64,000 bases of DNA, taken from positions 2,108,001 to 2,172,000 of the forward strand of contig NZ_JACHMS010000001.1 of NCBI RefSeq assembly GCF_014205055.1. The letters run 5' to 3'. This DNA is from Streptomyces luteogriseus (lineage in GTDB: Bacteria > Actinomycetota > Actinomycetes > Streptomycetales > Streptomycetaceae). Made by a program: the position numbers and the translations under genes. Below are positions 1-8,845 of the stretch, piece after piece (position 1 is the first letter of the stretch; every line of letters begins with the position of its first letter). Under the pieces are notes generated by a model that was given only the letters and a program-made list of their open reading frames with translations, was not told where the DNA came from and ran no database searches.

Positions 1-270
1 GAGATCCTGCGGGCCGGCGTGCGGCTGTGGGACGAGATCCCCGACCGGGAGTTCGTGATCCACCGCGAGGAACTGTTCCAGGAGGGCATGCTCCGGCACG
101 CCGACCGGATCGGCGACTACGAGATCTGGCCCGGCGTGCGGATGCTCGACACCACTCCCGAGCAGCGCTATGACATGGCCGAGCGGTGGACCGACGAGAT
201 GGCCGAGGCCCGGATGGCCTACATGGGCCTGCCCCTGGAGATCCTCAGCAGTCCGGGGCCGGGCGCGTGA
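1..270 (+). CDS. C-terminal end of an unrecognised protein
   Basis: The reading frame is open from the first base of the window and ends at TGA 268-270, so only about the last 89 residues are visible and the start is upstream of the window. The sequence is acidic and rich in Trp, Glu and Met, with a stretch DRIGDYEIWPGVRM and a C-terminal end GLPLEILSS. I do not recognise the family. A helical oxygenase-type enzyme is possible from the character of the sequence, but no metal-binding motif can be seen in this part. The stop overlaps the GTG start of the KAS III gene (GTGA), so the two are translationally coupled and this protein very probably belongs to the same biosynthetic operon. Confidence 0.6.
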   Translation, partial: EILRAGVRLWDEIPDREFVIHREELFQEGMLRHADRIGDYEIWPGVRMLDTTPEQRYDMAERWTDEMAEARMAYMGLPLEILSSPGPGA

Positions 271-1274
271 GCACCGGACGGGCCGCCGTGATCTGCGGGA
301 TCGGGTCGTACGTCCCGCCCGACGTGGTCACCAACGAGGACCTGGCCCGGCGCCTGGACACCTCGGACGACTGGATCCGCTCGCGCACCGGGATCGCCCG
401 GCGCCGTGTGGTCGCCCCGGGCACGGCGACCAGCGACCTGGCGGTCGAGGCGGGCCTGCGGGCGCTGAAGTCGGCGGGAGACGGGCGGGCGGGCGCGGTG
501 GTGCTGGCCACCACCACCCCGGACCAGCCGTGCCCGGCCACCGCGCCGCAGGTCGCGGCGCGGCTCGGACTCGGCGAGGTGCCCGCCTTCGACGTGGCCG
601 CCGTCTGCTCCGGCTTCCTCTACGGCCTGGCCAGCTCGGCGGGCCTGATCGCCGCCGGGGTGACGGACCGGGTGCTGCTGATCGCCGCGGACGCGTTCAC
701 GACGATCATCAACCCCGAGGACCGCACCACAGCGGTGATCTTCGCGGACGGCGCGGGCGCGGTGCTGCTGCGGGCCGGCTCCCCCGAGGAGCCGGGCGCG
801 GTGGGCCCGCTCGTGCTGGGCAGCGACGGCGGGCTGAGCCATCTGATCGAGGTGCCGGCCGGAGGGTCGCGGCAGCGGTCGTCCGGCCGGGAGCCCGCAC
901 CGGAGGACCGTTTCTTCCGGATGGTGGGCCGCGACACCTACCGGCACGCGGTGGAGCGGATGACCGCCACCTCCACCGAGGCGGCCGAGCGGGCCGGCTG
1001 GCGGCCGTGCGACGTCGACCGGTTCGCCGCGCACCAGGCCAACGCCCGCATCCTGGAGGCGGTCTCGGAGCGGCTCGGCATCCCCGGCGAACGGCGGCTG
1101 AGCAACATCGCACGGGTCGGCAACACCGGCGCCGCCTCACTGCCGCTGCTGCTGGCCGAGAGCGCGGCGGACGGACGGCTCACCGCGGGGCACCGGCTGC
1201 TGCTGACCGCGTTCGGCGGCGGGCTGTCCTGGGGCGCGACCACGCTGGTCTGGCCCGAGGTGCAGACCGTCTGA
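267..1274 (+). CDS. beta-ketoacyl-ACP synthase III (FabH-like)
   Basis: A 335-residue KAS III of normal length. Family knowledge: these enzymes condense an acyl-CoA starter with malonyl-ACP to begin a fatty-acyl or polyketide chain in the cytosol. The catalytic triad is visible: Cys114 in AAVCSGF, His256 in HQANARIL and Asn286 in RVGNTGAAS. The N-terminal YVPPDVVTNEDLARRLDTSD segment is typical of FabH. The GTG at 267 is chosen because it overlaps the upstream stop and fits the family N-terminus; the frame is open further upstream but lies inside the preceding gene. An ACP and a KAS II follow, so this is the initiating enzyme of a small dedicated fatty-acid system in the cluster. Which starter it uses cannot be told from sequence. 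Confidence 0.93.
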   Translation: MSTGRAAVICGIGSYVPPDVVTNEDLARRLDTSDDWIRSRTGIARRRVVAPGTATSDLAVEAGLRALKSAGDGRAGAVVLATTTPDQPCPATAPQVAARLGLGEVPAFDVAAVCSGFLYGLASSAGLIAAGVTDRVLLIAADAFTTIINPEDRTTAVIFADGAGAVLLRAGSPEEPGAVGPLVLGSDGGLSHLIEVPAGGSRQRSSGREPAPEDRFFRMVGRDTYRHAVERMTATSTEAAERAGWRPCDVDRFAAHQANARILEAVSERLGIPGERRLSNIARVGNTGAASLPLLLAESAADGRLTAGHRLLLTAFGGGLSWGATTLVWPEVQTV

Positions 1275-1379
1275 CGTCCCGTCACAAGCGGGGCCCGGGC
1301 GGCCCCTCCCACAAGCGCTGTCCGACACAGCGGAGAACGGGCGCTTGCGCCTTCGAGAGAACTGTCGAAAGGAACCGAC

Positions 1380-1610
1380 ATGCTGGAGCAGCTCAAGGAA
1401 ATCCTGTCCAACAAGCTCAAGGTGTCGCCCGAGGCCATCACCCCGGAGGCCACCCGGGAGGACATCGAGCTGGACTCGCTGGCCGTGGTGGAGCTGTCGT
1501 TGCTGCTGAAGTCCGAGCTCGGCCTGGACGTCAGCGACGACGACCTGCTGGAGGCGGAAACCGTGGCCGACATGGTCCGGCTGATGGAGGAGCGGAGTGC
1601 GAAGGTCTGA
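1380..1610 (+). CDS. acyl carrier protein
   Basis: A free-standing 76-residue ACP. The phosphopantetheine site is the Ser in IELDSLAVVE (about residue 33), and the acidic helix II that follows (VVELSLLLKSELG) is typical of type II carriers. The ATG at 1380 follows a GAAAGGA ribosome site. Its TGA overlaps the ATG of the KAS II gene by one base (TGATG), implying coupled translation. It probably carries the acyl chain made by the flanking ketosynthases. By inference it could hand that chain to the PKS ketosynthase at 21444-24770, which has no loading module of its own. Confidence 0.93.
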   Translation: MLEQLKEILSNKLKVSPEAITPEATREDIELDSLAVVELSLLLKSELGLDVSDDDLLEAETVADMVRLMEERSAKV

Positions 1611-2830
1611 TGGCCGGCATGGACATCGCCGTCACCGGGCTCGGCCTGGTCACCCCGGGTGGTATCGGGGTCGGGCCGAGCTGGGCGGCGGTCTGCGACG
1701 GCAGGCCGGCCGCCGCCCTCGATCCGCTGCTGACGGATAACCCCGTACGTATCTCCTGCCGGGTGCCCGGCTTCGACCCCGAGCGCCTGCTGAGCGCGCG
1801 GCGGGCCCACCGCCTGGACCGGTTCGTCCAGTTCGCGCTGGTCGCCGCGCACGAGGCGGTGGCCGACGCGGGCCTCGATCCGCAGACGTGGGACGGGGCG
1901 CGGGTGGGTGTGGTGCTGGGCTGCGCGGATGGCGGCCCGGGCACCGTCGAGGAACAGCACCACGTGCTGCGCGAGCAGGGCGCCGACCGCGTCTCGCCGC
2001 TGCTGCTGCCCATGCAGCTGCCGAACATGCTGGCCGGGCAGACGGCCATCGAGTTCGGGGCGACCGGACCCAACCTGGTGGTGGCCACCGCCTGCGCCTC
2101 GGGCGCGACCGCCATCGGCACGGCCCGGGACCTGCTCGCCCTCGGCCGCTGCGACATCGTCCTCGCGGGCGGCAGCGAGGCCATGGTCACCCCACTGGTC
2201 ATGGCCGGCTTCGCCCAGATGGGGGCGCTGTCGAAACGGCACGACGACCCGGCCTCCGCGTCCCGGCCGTTCGACGCCGACCGGGACGGCTTCGTCGCCG
2301 GGGAGGGCGCCGGCATCCTCGTCATGGAACGGGTGGCGGACGCCCGCGCCCGCGGCGCCCATGTGCACGGCCGGATCATCGGCTACGGCGCCACCGCCGA
2401 CGCCCACCACATGACGTCGCCGCACCCCGACGGCGCGGGCATCGAGGCCGCCGTCCGCGCCGCGCTCGCCGACGCGGGCGCGGACCCGGACGACGTCCAG
2501 CACGTCAACGCCCACGGCACGTCGACACCGCTGAACGACCTGGCGGAAGCCCGCATGATCGGCCGGACGCTGCGCGGGGACCCGCTGGTCACATCCACGA
2601 AGGGAGTCACCGGACACCTGCTCGGCGCGGCCGGGGCGGTCGAGGCCGCCTTCACCGTGCTGAGCGTCGAGCACGAACTCGTGCCCCCCACCGCCAACCT
2701 CGTCATGCCCGACTCCAGGATCGACATCAAACTCGCGCAGACCGCCACCTACATGCCCATCGACCTCGCCCTGAGCAACTCCCTGGGCTTCGGCGGCCAG
2801 AACACGGCCCTGGCCATCGCCCCGGCCTGA
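1610..2830 (+). CDS. beta-ketoacyl-ACP synthase II (FabF-like)
   Basis: A 406-residue elongating ketosynthase. The catalytic residues are visible: Cys162 in TACASGATA, His302 in NAHGTSTP and His336 in [11 protein letters not shown]. The GFGGQN motif near the C-terminus is also normal. It should extend ACP-bound acyl chains by two carbons from malonyl-ACP. The ATG at 1610 overlaps the ACP stop. There is no FabG or FabZ homologue in the window, so keto reduction and dehydration are presumably borrowed from primary metabolism or encoded to the left. A resistance role as a drug-insensitive FabF is an alternative, but the adjacent ACP and KAS III make biosynthesis more likely. Confidence 0.93.
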   Translation: MAGMDIAVTGLGLVTPGGIGVGPSWAAVCDGRPAAALDPLLTDNPVRISCRVPGFDPERLLSARRAHRLDRFVQFALVAAHEAVADAGLDPQTWDGARVGVVLGCADGGPGTVEEQHHVLREQGADRVSPLLLPMQLPNMLAGQTAIEFGATGPNLVVATACASGATAIGTARDLLALGRCDIVLAGGSEAMVTPLVMAGFAQMGALSKRHDDPASASRPFDADRDGFVAGEGAGILVMERVADARARGAHVHGRIIGYGATADAHHMTSPHPDGAGIEAAVRAALADAGADPDDVQHVNAHGTSTPLNDLAEARMIGRTLRGDPLVTSTKGVTGHLLGAAGAVEAAFTVLSVEHELVPPTANLVMPDSRIDIKLAQTATYMPIDLALSNSLGFGGQNTALAIAPA

Positions 2831-2850
2831 ACGGCCCGGCCACGTACCGG

Positions 2851-2884
2851 CAGCCGCCCGCGGAGCACCTCCGCCGGGCGGCTG
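2851..2884 (+). terminator. hairpin between KAS II and SerRS genes
   Basis: Two perfect arms of ten bases, CAGCCGCCCG at 2851-2860 and CGGGCGGCTG at 2875-2884, enclose a second nested stem CGGAG/CTCCG. No T-run follows, as is usual for Streptomyces terminators. It lies 21-54 bases after the KAS II stop, so SerRS expression may be partly uncoupled from the upstream genes. Confidence 0.55.
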
Positions 2885-2966
2885 TTCCCGTGCGGCACCC
2901 GGCCGCACGGCGCCCACCCCGCCGGTCCGCGGGCCACCCCACCCCGCCCCACGTCAGGAGTCCACC

Positions 2967-4244
2967 GTGCACGATCCCCAAGAACTGCTGAAGGACGGGC
3001 CGCAGGCCGTACGGCGGCTGGCCCGCCGCCGCCACGACCTCGACCCGGCCGCGCTGGCCGACGCCCTGCGCGAGCGCAACGGCGCGCAGGCGGAGGTGAC
3101 CCGGCTGCGCACCGAGCTGAACCGCACGGCCAGGGCCCGCCGCTCCGGCCCGCCGACCGAGGAGGAGAAGGCGTCCGCCCGGGCGCTGCGGGCCGAGGTG
3201 CAGCGGGCCGAGGCCGCCGCCCGCACGGCCGCGGCACACCTGACCGAGCTGCTGCTCTCCGTCCCCAACATCCCCCTGGACGCGGTCCCGGACGGCGACT
3301 CGGAGAAGGAGGCCGTGGAGATACGCCGGGGCGGTCCCGCTCCTCGTCCGGCGGACGGCGCCCGCCACCACGCCGACATCGGGGAGTCCCTCGGCATCCT
3401 CGACGGCCCGGCCGCGGCCCGGCTGTCCGGTGCCCGCTTCGCCGTCGCCCGCGGGGCCGGGGCACGACTGGAGCGGGCCCTGCGCGACTTCCTCCTCGAC
3501 CTGCACACCCGTGAGCACGGCTACACCGAGCAGTCGGTGCCGTTCCTGGTCGACCGCGACACCATGACCGGTACCGGGCAGCTGCCCAAGTTCGAGGACG
3601 ACCTGTTCCGCACCCAGGTCGGTGAGCGGGAGCTGTTCCTGATCCCCACCGCCGAGGTCCCGCTGACCAACCTGGTGGCCGGCCGGCTCCTGGACTCCCG
3701 CTCGTTGCCGCTGGCCTTCACCGCCTGCACGCCGTGCTTCCGGGCGGAGGCCGGGGCGTACGGCCGGGACACCCGCGGCATCCTGCGGCTGCACCAGTTC
3801 GAGAAGGTGGAGCTGGTGCGCGTCTGCGCCCCCGAGGACGCCCCGGCGCAGCTCGAACTCATGGTGAACCACGCCGAGGAGTGCCTGAAGCGCCTGGAAC
3901 TGGCGCACCGCGTGGTGCTGCTGCCGGCCGGCGACCTCGGGTTCTCCGCCCGGATGACCTACGACGTCGAGGTGTGGCTGCCGGGCAGCGGCTCCTACCG
4001 GGAGATCTCCTCGGTCTCCGACTGCGGCACCTTCCAGGCGCGTCGCGCGGACATCCGCGTCAAGCGGCCCGACGGAACCAGGACGCCTGCGGCCACGCTG
4101 AACGGCTCGGCGCTGCCGATCGGCCGCACGGTCGCCGCGCTGCTGGAGCAGGGCGTGCGGGAGGACGGCTCGGTGGTGCTGCCCGAGGCCCTCGTCCCGT
4201 ACACCGGCTTCCGCCGGATCCTGCCGGGCGGGGACACCGCGTAG
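2967..4244 (+). CDS. seryl-tRNA synthetase paralogue inside the cluster
   Basis: A 425-residue class II synthetase of normal SerRS length that attaches serine to tRNA-Ser in the cytosol. The N-terminal long-variable-arm-binding coiled coil (about residues 25-110) is present. Motif 2 ([15 protein letters not shown], about residue 256) is followed by the hallmark HQFEKVE, and motif 3 reads [10 protein letters not shown] (about residue 378). The GTG start at 2967 is preceded by CAGGAG. Synthetases are normally housekeeping genes at single loci, so a copy between fatty-acid genes points to a pathway role. The established parallel is VlmL, the SerRS of the valanimycin pathway, which supplies seryl-tRNA to VlmA. 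Here a VlmA/MprF-like transferase (8846-9841) and two anticodon-less serine-type tRNA-like genes lie in the same cluster. A self-resistance role, as for the second SerRS of albomycin producers, is the alternative. Confidence 0.93.
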   Translation: MHDPQELLKDGPQAVRRLARRRHDLDPAALADALRERNGAQAEVTRLRTELNRTARARRSGPPTEEEKASARALRAEVQRAEAAARTAAAHLTELLLSVPNIPLDAVPDGDSEKEAVEIRRGGPAPRPADGARHHADIGESLGILDGPAAARLSGARFAVARGAGARLERALRDFLLDLHTREHGYTEQSVPFLVDRDTMTGTGQLPKFEDDLFRTQVGERELFLIPTAEVPLTNLVAGRLLDSRSLPLAFTACTPCFRAEAGAYGRDTRGILRLHQFEKVELVRVCAPEDAPAQLELMVNHAEECLKRLELAHRVVLLPAGDLGFSARMTYDVEVWLPGSGSYREISSVSDCGTFQARRADIRVKRPDGTRTPAATLNGSALPIGRTVAALLEQGVREDGSVVLPEALVPYTGFRRILPGGDTA

Positions 4245-4265
4245 GCGCCGGCGGGCGCCACCGCG

Positions 4266-4433
4266 TAAGGGGTCCTTTCACTATGAGCGTCCGATCAGGT
4301 CGCGTGGTCTGGTGCCGTGCATCGCAAGGCGCCGGGGCGCCCTCGTGGCGGAGCCACGTGGGCGTTTCGGCAACGCGGCGAGGTGCGGTGCCAGGCCGCG
4401 CGACCCGGACGGGCATAGTGAAAGGACCCCTAA
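4266..4433. repeat. inverted-repeat element, MITE-like
   Basis: The ends are near-perfect inverted copies: GGGGTCCTTTCACTATG at 4269-4285 and its reverse complement at 4414-4430, with the match extended by one or two bases outward. The 128 bases between contain further imperfect inverted matches, so the whole element can fold on itself. It encodes no credible protein. It lies between the convergent SerRS and enoyl reductase genes, directly before a strong hairpin. It could be a miniature transposable element or part of a large termination structure. No second copy was seen in the window. Confidence 0.6.
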
Positions 4434-4469
4434 GGGGCGGGAGCCGGGTCCGCGACCCGCTCCCGCCCC
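4434..4469. terminator. strong bidirectional terminator
   Basis: GGGGCGGGAG pairs with CTCCCGCCCC, and inside it CGGGTC pairs with GACCCG across a three-base loop, with a single bulged C. TTTC follows on the plus side and TTA on the other. The position between two convergent operons (SerRS on plus, enoyl reductase on minus) fits a shared terminator. Confidence 0.8.
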
Positions 4470-4492
4470 TTTCGCCGCGCCCGGCCCGGGGC

Positions 4493-5257
4493 TCAGGCGC
4501 CCATCATGTGCACCCCTCCGTCGACGTGCACGATCTCCCCCGTGGTGCGCGGGAAGAAGTCCGACAGCAGGGCGACGACCCCGCGGGCCGCCGGGTCCGG
4601 GTCGGTGGGGTCCCAGCCCGCCGGGGCCCGGTGCTCCCAGACCCCGGCGAGGTCGGCGAACCCGGGGATGGACTTGGCCGCCATGGAGCGCAGCGGTCCC
4701 GCCGCGACGAGGTTGCAGCGGACGCCGCGGCCTCCCAGGTCCCGGGCGAGGTAGCGGCTGGTCGACTCCAGGGCGGCCTTGGCGACGCCCATCCAGTCGT
4801 AGCGCGGCCAGGCGACCGCGGCGTCGAAGGTCAGCCCGACCACCGAGCCGCCGCGCCGCTCCATCAGCGGCAGGCAGGCCGTGGTCAGCGACTTCAGGGA
4901 GTACGCCGACACGTGCACGGCGGTCGACACGTCGTTCCAGTCGCCGTCCAGGAAGGAGAAGGCGCCCCGCGGCCCGTAGGCGATGGAGTGCACCAGTCCG
5001 TCCAGGGTGTCGGTGTGCTCGCGGATCCGGTCGCCGAGGCCGTCCAGTTGCCGCTGGTCGGTGACGTCGAGTTCGAGCACCGGGGCCGGCTTCGGCAGCC
5101 GTCCGGCGACGCGCTCGATCAGGGAGAGGCGCCCGAAGCCGGTGAGGATGACCTCGGCACCCTCCTCCTGGGCGATGCGGGCCGTGTGGAAGGCGATGGA
5201 CGCGTCCGTGACGACCCCGGTCACCAGGATCCGCTTGCCGGCGAGGAGTCCGCTCAT
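4493..5257 (-). CDS. enoyl-ACP reductase, InhA/FabI type
   Basis: A 254-residue short-chain reductase of the actinobacterial InhA branch. It starts [20 protein letters not shown], where the GVVTDASIA loop binds NADH as in InhA, and carries catalytic Tyr153 and Lys160 in YDWMGVAK. It reduces the trans-2-enoyl-ACP double bond, the last step of a fatty-acid cycle. The ATG overlaps the stop of the ferredoxin gene (ATGA). With KAS III, ACP and KAS II this gives a partial dedicated fatty-acid synthase. A second role as a resistant target copy for a FabI-inhibiting product cannot be excluded. Confidence 0.92.
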   Translation of the reverse strand: MSGLLAGKRILVTGVVTDASIAFHTARIAQEEGAEVILTGFGRLSLIERVAGRLPKPAPVLELDVTDQRQLDGLGDRIREHTDTLDGLVHSIAYGPRGAFSFLDGDWNDVSTAVHVSAYSLKSLTTACLPLMERRGGSVVGLTFDAAVAWPRYDWMGVAKAALESTSRYLARDLGGRGVRCNLVAAGPLRSMAAKSIPGFADLAGVWEHRAPAGWDPTDPDPAARGVVALLSDFFPRTTGEIVHVDGGVHMMGA

Positions 5258-5580
5258 GTCCGGTTCACCGCCTCGGGCAGGGCCCGCACCAGCGGGGAGT
5301 CGTGGCCGAGGGCGCCGAGTGCGGCGGCGCCGCCGGGCGAGCCCACGGCGGCGAAGAAGTCGGCGTTGGAGGCGGTGTGGTCGCCCCACTCGGCGGGCAC
5401 GTCGTCCTCGAAGCAAATCGCCTCGACGGGGCATACCGGTTCGCAGGCTCCGCAGTCGACGCATTCGTCGGGGTGGATGTACAGGGCCCGGCGGCCCTCG
5501 TAGATGCAGTCCACGGGGCACTCGTCGACGCAGGAGCGGTCCTTGACGTCGACGCAGGGCAGCGCGATGACGTAGGCCAT
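5254..5580 (-). CDS. 7Fe ferredoxin (FdxA type)
   Basis: A 108-residue ferredoxin. The cysteines form the pattern of a 3Fe-4S plus 4Fe-4S protein: the first part reads [18 protein letters not shown] and the second [16 protein letters not shown]. The C-terminal extension ([19 protein letters not shown]) is typical of actinobacterial FdxA. It is a soluble one-electron carrier. By context it may feed the membrane desaturase at 7190-8293 or an oxygenase of the cluster. It starts two bases after the transporter stop and overlaps the enoyl reductase start, so it is in one operon with both. Confidence 0.92.
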   Translation of the reverse strand: MAYVIALPCVDVKDRSCVDECPVDCIYEGRRALYIHPDECVDCGACEPVCPVEAICFEDDVPAEWGDHTASNADFFAAVGSPGGAAALGALGHDSPLVRALPEAVNRT

Positions 5581-5582
5581 CG

Positions 5583-7007
5583 TCAGCTCCTCTTCGTCAC
5601 GGGGGTGGTCGGGGGGCCGGGGACGCCGTCGACCGGAGCCCCGGTGGTTCGCTCGCCCAGCAGCAGGACGGTCGCCGCCAGGGCCGCCATCGCCGCGGCG
5701 ATGACCCCGAACAGGGCACCGGGGCCGTGCGCGTCCAGGACCGGCAGCAGGACGAACGGCAGTGCGGCAGCGCTGAGTTTGGACAGCGAGTAGGCGGCAC
5801 CGGACGCGGTGGCGCGGATCGCGGTCGGATACTGCTCGGAGAGGTACACGTGCGAGACGCTGGAGAAGACGTTGCTGAACAGGGTGTAGACGAAGCCGAA
5901 CGCCACGATGAGCGCGGGGGATCCGGCGTAGGCGAAGCCGAGGCCGGCGACCATCATCGCCGCCGCGGACGCCGCGACCAGCGTCCGGCGCTCGAACCGG
6001 TCGACGATCGGCAGGGCCAGCGCGGAACCGACCGGGTAGCCCAGGAAGGACAGCGCGGTGAAGCCGATGCCCGCGACGATGCCGTAGCCCTTGGCCGCGA
6101 CGATCTGGGGGGCCAGCGTGCCGAAACCGTAGTAGCCGACCACGGACAGCACGCAGAAGATCCACAGCACCACCGTGCGGCGCCGCATGCCGCGGCCGAA
6201 CACGTCGCGCACACGGTGGCGCACCGCGGCCGGTTCCACCGGTCCGGCGGTGTCCGCGGCCACCGGGCGCACCAGCGCGGGACGGTCCGGGTAGGCCTCC
6301 TTCTCCATCTCGGCCACCAGCAGCTCGGCCTCCGCGGTGCGGCCCTGGGCGGCCAGCCACCTCGGCGACTCGATCAGCCGGCGGCGCAGCACCCACACCA
6401 CGGCGGAGCCCAGCGCCCCGATCACGAACAGCCAGCGCCAGCCGTCGATGCCCAGCGGGGACAGGGGCACCAGCCACAGCGCGGCGAAGCCGACGGCGGG
6501 CACCCCGCAGAAGGCGACGGTGTAGGCCCAGGCGATGTACCGGCCGCGCCGCTTGGCGGGCAGCACGTCGGCCAGGTAGCAGTCGGACAGCACCTGTTCG
6601 GCACCGATGCCGATGCCGGCCATGAAGCGGGTGACGATCAGCCAGGCGGCGTTCGGCGAGAAGGCGCCCAGCAGGGAGAAGCCCGAGTAGATGGCGAGGT
6701 TGATCAGGAAGGCCCGGCGCCGGCCGAACCGGTCGGCGATCCGGCCGAGCACCAGCGAGCCGATGAACTGGCCGATGAACACCGAGGCCAGGACGAGTTT
6801 GAGCTCGGTCGCCCCGAAGGCGAAGTCGCTCTGGAGCACTTTGGCGATGGTGCCCGAGAGGTTGTTCTCGAACGTGTCGAAGAGCAGGCCGATGCCGATG
6901 ACCATGGTGAGTCTTCGGTGCATCGGGGTGATCGGCATGCGGTCCAGGCGGACCCCGATCGCGGCGGGAGCGGTGACACCGCCCGCCACCGTGGTGGTCT
7001 GGGACAT
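5583..7007 (-). CDS. MFS transporter
   Basis: A 474-residue protein with about twelve hydrophobic segments. It has the major-facilitator signature [14 protein letters not shown] after the second helix, and the [10 protein letters not shown] motif before the central loop is characteristic of the sugar/aromatic-acid transporter branch. It is the first gene of the minus-strand operon MFS-ferredoxin-enoyl reductase. Inside a biosynthetic cluster the most likely job is export of the product or uptake of a precursor; the direction cannot be read from sequence. The ATG at 7007 is preceded by an AAGGAGAG-like site. Confidence 0.85.
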   Translation of the reverse strand: MSQTTTVAGGVTAPAAIGVRLDRMPITPMHRRLTMVIGIGLLFDTFENNLSGTIAKVLQSDFAFGATELKLVLASVFIGQFIGSLVLGRIADRFGRRRAFLINLAIYSGFSLLGAFSPNAAWLIVTRFMAGIGIGAEQVLSDCYLADVLPAKRRGRYIAWAYTVAFCGVPAVGFAALWLVPLSPLGIDGWRWLFVIGALGSAVVWVLRRRLIESPRWLAAQGRTAEAELLVAEMEKEAYPDRPALVRPVAADTAGPVEPAAVRHRVRDVFGRGMRRRTVVLWIFCVLSVVGYYGFGTLAPQIVAAKGYGIVAGIGFTALSFLGYPVGSALALPIVDRFERRTLVAASAAAMMVAGLGFAYAGSPALIVAFGFVYTLFSNVFSSVSHVYLSEQYPTAIRATASGAAYSLSKLSAAALPFVLLPVLDAHGPGALFGVIAAAMAALAATVLLLGERTTGAPVDGVPGPPTTPVTKRS

Positions 7008-7189
7008 GGGGAGGCTCTCCTTGGACTCCTGGTTCTCAGGGGCTCCGGTGAGGGAACCGCCCGGGCCGACGGCGGGCCCGGGCGTGCGGCCCGGGGGCCG
7101 GGGCTGTGGACGCGTGGGGGTGCGGGGGCCGTGCGGGACCGAAGCGTATGGGGTCCCGGACCGGCGGCGACCGAGGGGCGCGGGCCGGG

Positions 7190-8293
7190 TCAGGCCGCCT
7201 GGGCTGCCCGGCGCCTGATCTCCTCCTCCACGGTCCCGGCCCGCACCGGCTCACTGACCTCGTGCAGGTAGGAGGCGACCTCCCGGTAGGACGCCCAGAA
7301 GCCGACCTCGTGGTACGGCACCCCGCGCTCGGCGCAGTAGGCGCGGGTCAGTTCCCGGGCGCGCGCCAGGTGCTTCTGCGGCATGGCCGGGAACAGATGG
7401 TGCTCGACCTGGTAGTTGAGGCCGCCGTAGAGGAAGTCGACCACCGGGTTCGGGCGGATGTTGCGGGAGGTGAGGACCTGGCGCTCCAGCCAGTCCAGGG
7501 TCTCCTCCTCGCCGTCGCGGACGTCCATGCCCTTGTGGTTCGGGGCGAAGATCATGCCGAAGTAGACGCCCAGGGCGGCGTGCTGCACGAGGATGAACGC
7601 CACGGCGAGGACCGGCGAGAGCACCGTGAAGACCAGGGCGCAGTAGACCGCGGCGCGCAGCACGATCAGGAACGACTCCAGCACCGGCCGCTTGGTCTTG
7701 CCCTGCGCGATGGACACCACGGCCGTCCGGAGCATCTTGAAGCCCTCCAGGACGAGCAGCACGAAGAACAGCACGCTCTGGTGGCGCACGACGAACTTCT
7801 GCGTGCCCCGCCGGCTGGGGTACTGCTTGACGTCGAAGATGACGGTGCGCCGACCGATGTCCGGGTCCTTGTCCAGGTGGTTGGGGTTGCTGTGGTGCCG
7901 GTTGTGGTGGTTGACCCACCAGCCGTAGCTGACCCCGTTGACGAGGTTGGCGTGGATGTAGCCGACGGCGGAGGCGGCCTTCTTGCTGCGGAACATGGCC
8001 TTGTGTCCGGCGTCGTGCCACATGAACGCCGACTGGCCGCCGCACAGCCCCATCCACAGGGCCGTCAGCAGCTGCCACCAGGAGTCGCCCAGGGCGAAGA
8101 ACGCGGCGAATCCGATCAGCAGCAGGGTGGTGTTGATCGCGAGTCGGCCCACGTAGTAGCGCGGGTCGAGGTCGAGGAGACCTTCCGCTTTGACGCGTTT
8201 GAGGAGCTCGGCGAACGTCGCCGAGGCACCGGTGCGCGGGCCGGCCGCGGAGGCGGCTGCTGCCCCGGCTTCTTGTGTGTGCGGACGCTGCAT
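7190..8293 (-). CDS. membrane fatty-acid desaturase
   Basis: A 367-residue integral membrane di-iron desaturase. All three histidine boxes are present: HDAGHK, HHNRHH and QVEHHLFP. The QVEHH form of the third box places it with the DesA3/acyl-lipid and front-end-type enzymes. Several hydrophobic segments separate the boxes. It introduces a double bond into an acyl chain bound to CoA, ACP or lipid and needs an electron donor, for which the ferredoxin at 5254-5580 is a candidate. The ATG at 8293 is chosen for its AAGGAG site 8 bases upstream; the frame is open further but the extra part is low-complexity. A triple (A)TCAG repeat lies 206-232 bases upstream of the start, indicating SARP control. 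Confidence 0.92.
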   Translation of the reverse strand: MQRPHTQEAGAAAASAAGPRTGASATFAELLKRVKAEGLLDLDPRYYVGRLAINTTLLLIGFAAFFALGDSWWQLLTALWMGLCGGQSAFMWHDAGHKAMFRSKKAASAVGYIHANLVNGVSYGWWVNHHNRHHSNPNHLDKDPDIGRRTVIFDVKQYPSRRGTQKFVVRHQSVLFFVLLVLEGFKMLRTAVVSIAQGKTKRPVLESFLIVLRAAVYCALVFTVLSPVLAVAFILVQHAALGVYFGMIFAPNHKGMDVRDGEEETLDWLERQVLTSRNIRPNPVVDFLYGGLNYQVEHHLFPAMPQKHLARARELTRAYCAERGVPYHEVGFWASYREVASYLHEVSEPVRAGTVEEEIRRRAAQAA

Positions 8294-8498
8294 GCGTTGC
8301 TCTCCTTGGGAGAAGTGCCCGGTTCGGGCGGCGGCGCCGCTGCCCCGCGGACCTGCGGGCGCCGCGAGTCGACAGTGCTCCCGCGGGCGGTCGGGAACGC
8401 GCGGGCGTGCCCGCCCGGCGGTCCGGGAACGCCGGAGCACAGTGCGGTACTCCGCCGGGGACCACCGGACGAACACGTGTCCAGCGTGCTGCGCCGCG

Positions 8499-8525
8499 CT
8501 GATGTGCCACTGATGCCGGTCTGAT
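8499..8525 (-). promoter_or_regulatory. SARP-type operator before the desaturase gene
   Basis: Read on the minus strand, ATCAG occurs three times at exactly 11-bp steps (plus-strand CTGAT at 8499, 8510 and 8521). SARP activators of the ActII-ORF4 type bind direct repeats with one-turn spacing just upstream of the -10 region. The same pentamer and spacing recur at 9933 and 11471. It overlaps the upstream gap before the small gene at 8538-8702 and points toward the desaturase. Confidence 0.75.
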
Positions 8526-8537
8526 CGGCGGCGGCCG

Positions 8538-8702
8538 TCAGGCGGCGGACTCGGCGCGCAGCCGTTCGTCGAGCGCCAGGACGGCGGCGTCGGCGTCGCG
8601 CGCCACGTCCTCGTCGTCGGGCGCGCCGATGACGGCCATCAGCCGCTCGACCACGGTGTGCTGGAGTGTTTCGGTGCTGGTGTCGGGGTTGTTGTCACTC
8701 AT
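8538..8702 (-). CDS. 54-residue acidic protein, unknown
   Basis: A short gene with a good ribosome site (AGGAG nine bases before the ATG at 8702). The product has 54 residues, is strongly acidic, and is probably helical in its second half (DDEDVARDADAAVLALDERLRAESAA). It has no cysteines, no signal peptide and no recognisable motif. It lies between the aminoacyl-tRNA transferase gene and the desaturase, on the same strand. A partner or carrier role for the transferase is possible, because small acidic proteins act as amino-acid acceptors in other pathways, but nothing in the sequence proves this. It could also be a simple cluster-specific accessory protein. Confidence 0.7.
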   Translation of the reverse strand: MSDNNPDTSTETLQHTVVERLMAVIGAPDDEDVARDADAAVLALDERLRAESAA

Positions 8703-8845
8703 CGCTGGTTCTCCTGTTCCGTAAGACGTGTGGTGCGTGAGGGCGGTGCGGGGAGGGTGACCCGCGGGGCGCCGCGACGTCGCACCCCGCTGCGGGCACG
8801 GTCGGTCCGGAGTGTCCCGCTGCGGGCGTGGTGGCTGACGATTCG

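Noticed and set aside
170..1609. Long plus-strand frame joined upstream of the KAS II gene
   Set aside because: It is the out-of-frame shadow of the KAS III and ACP genes; KAS II starts at 1610 by overlap and family length.
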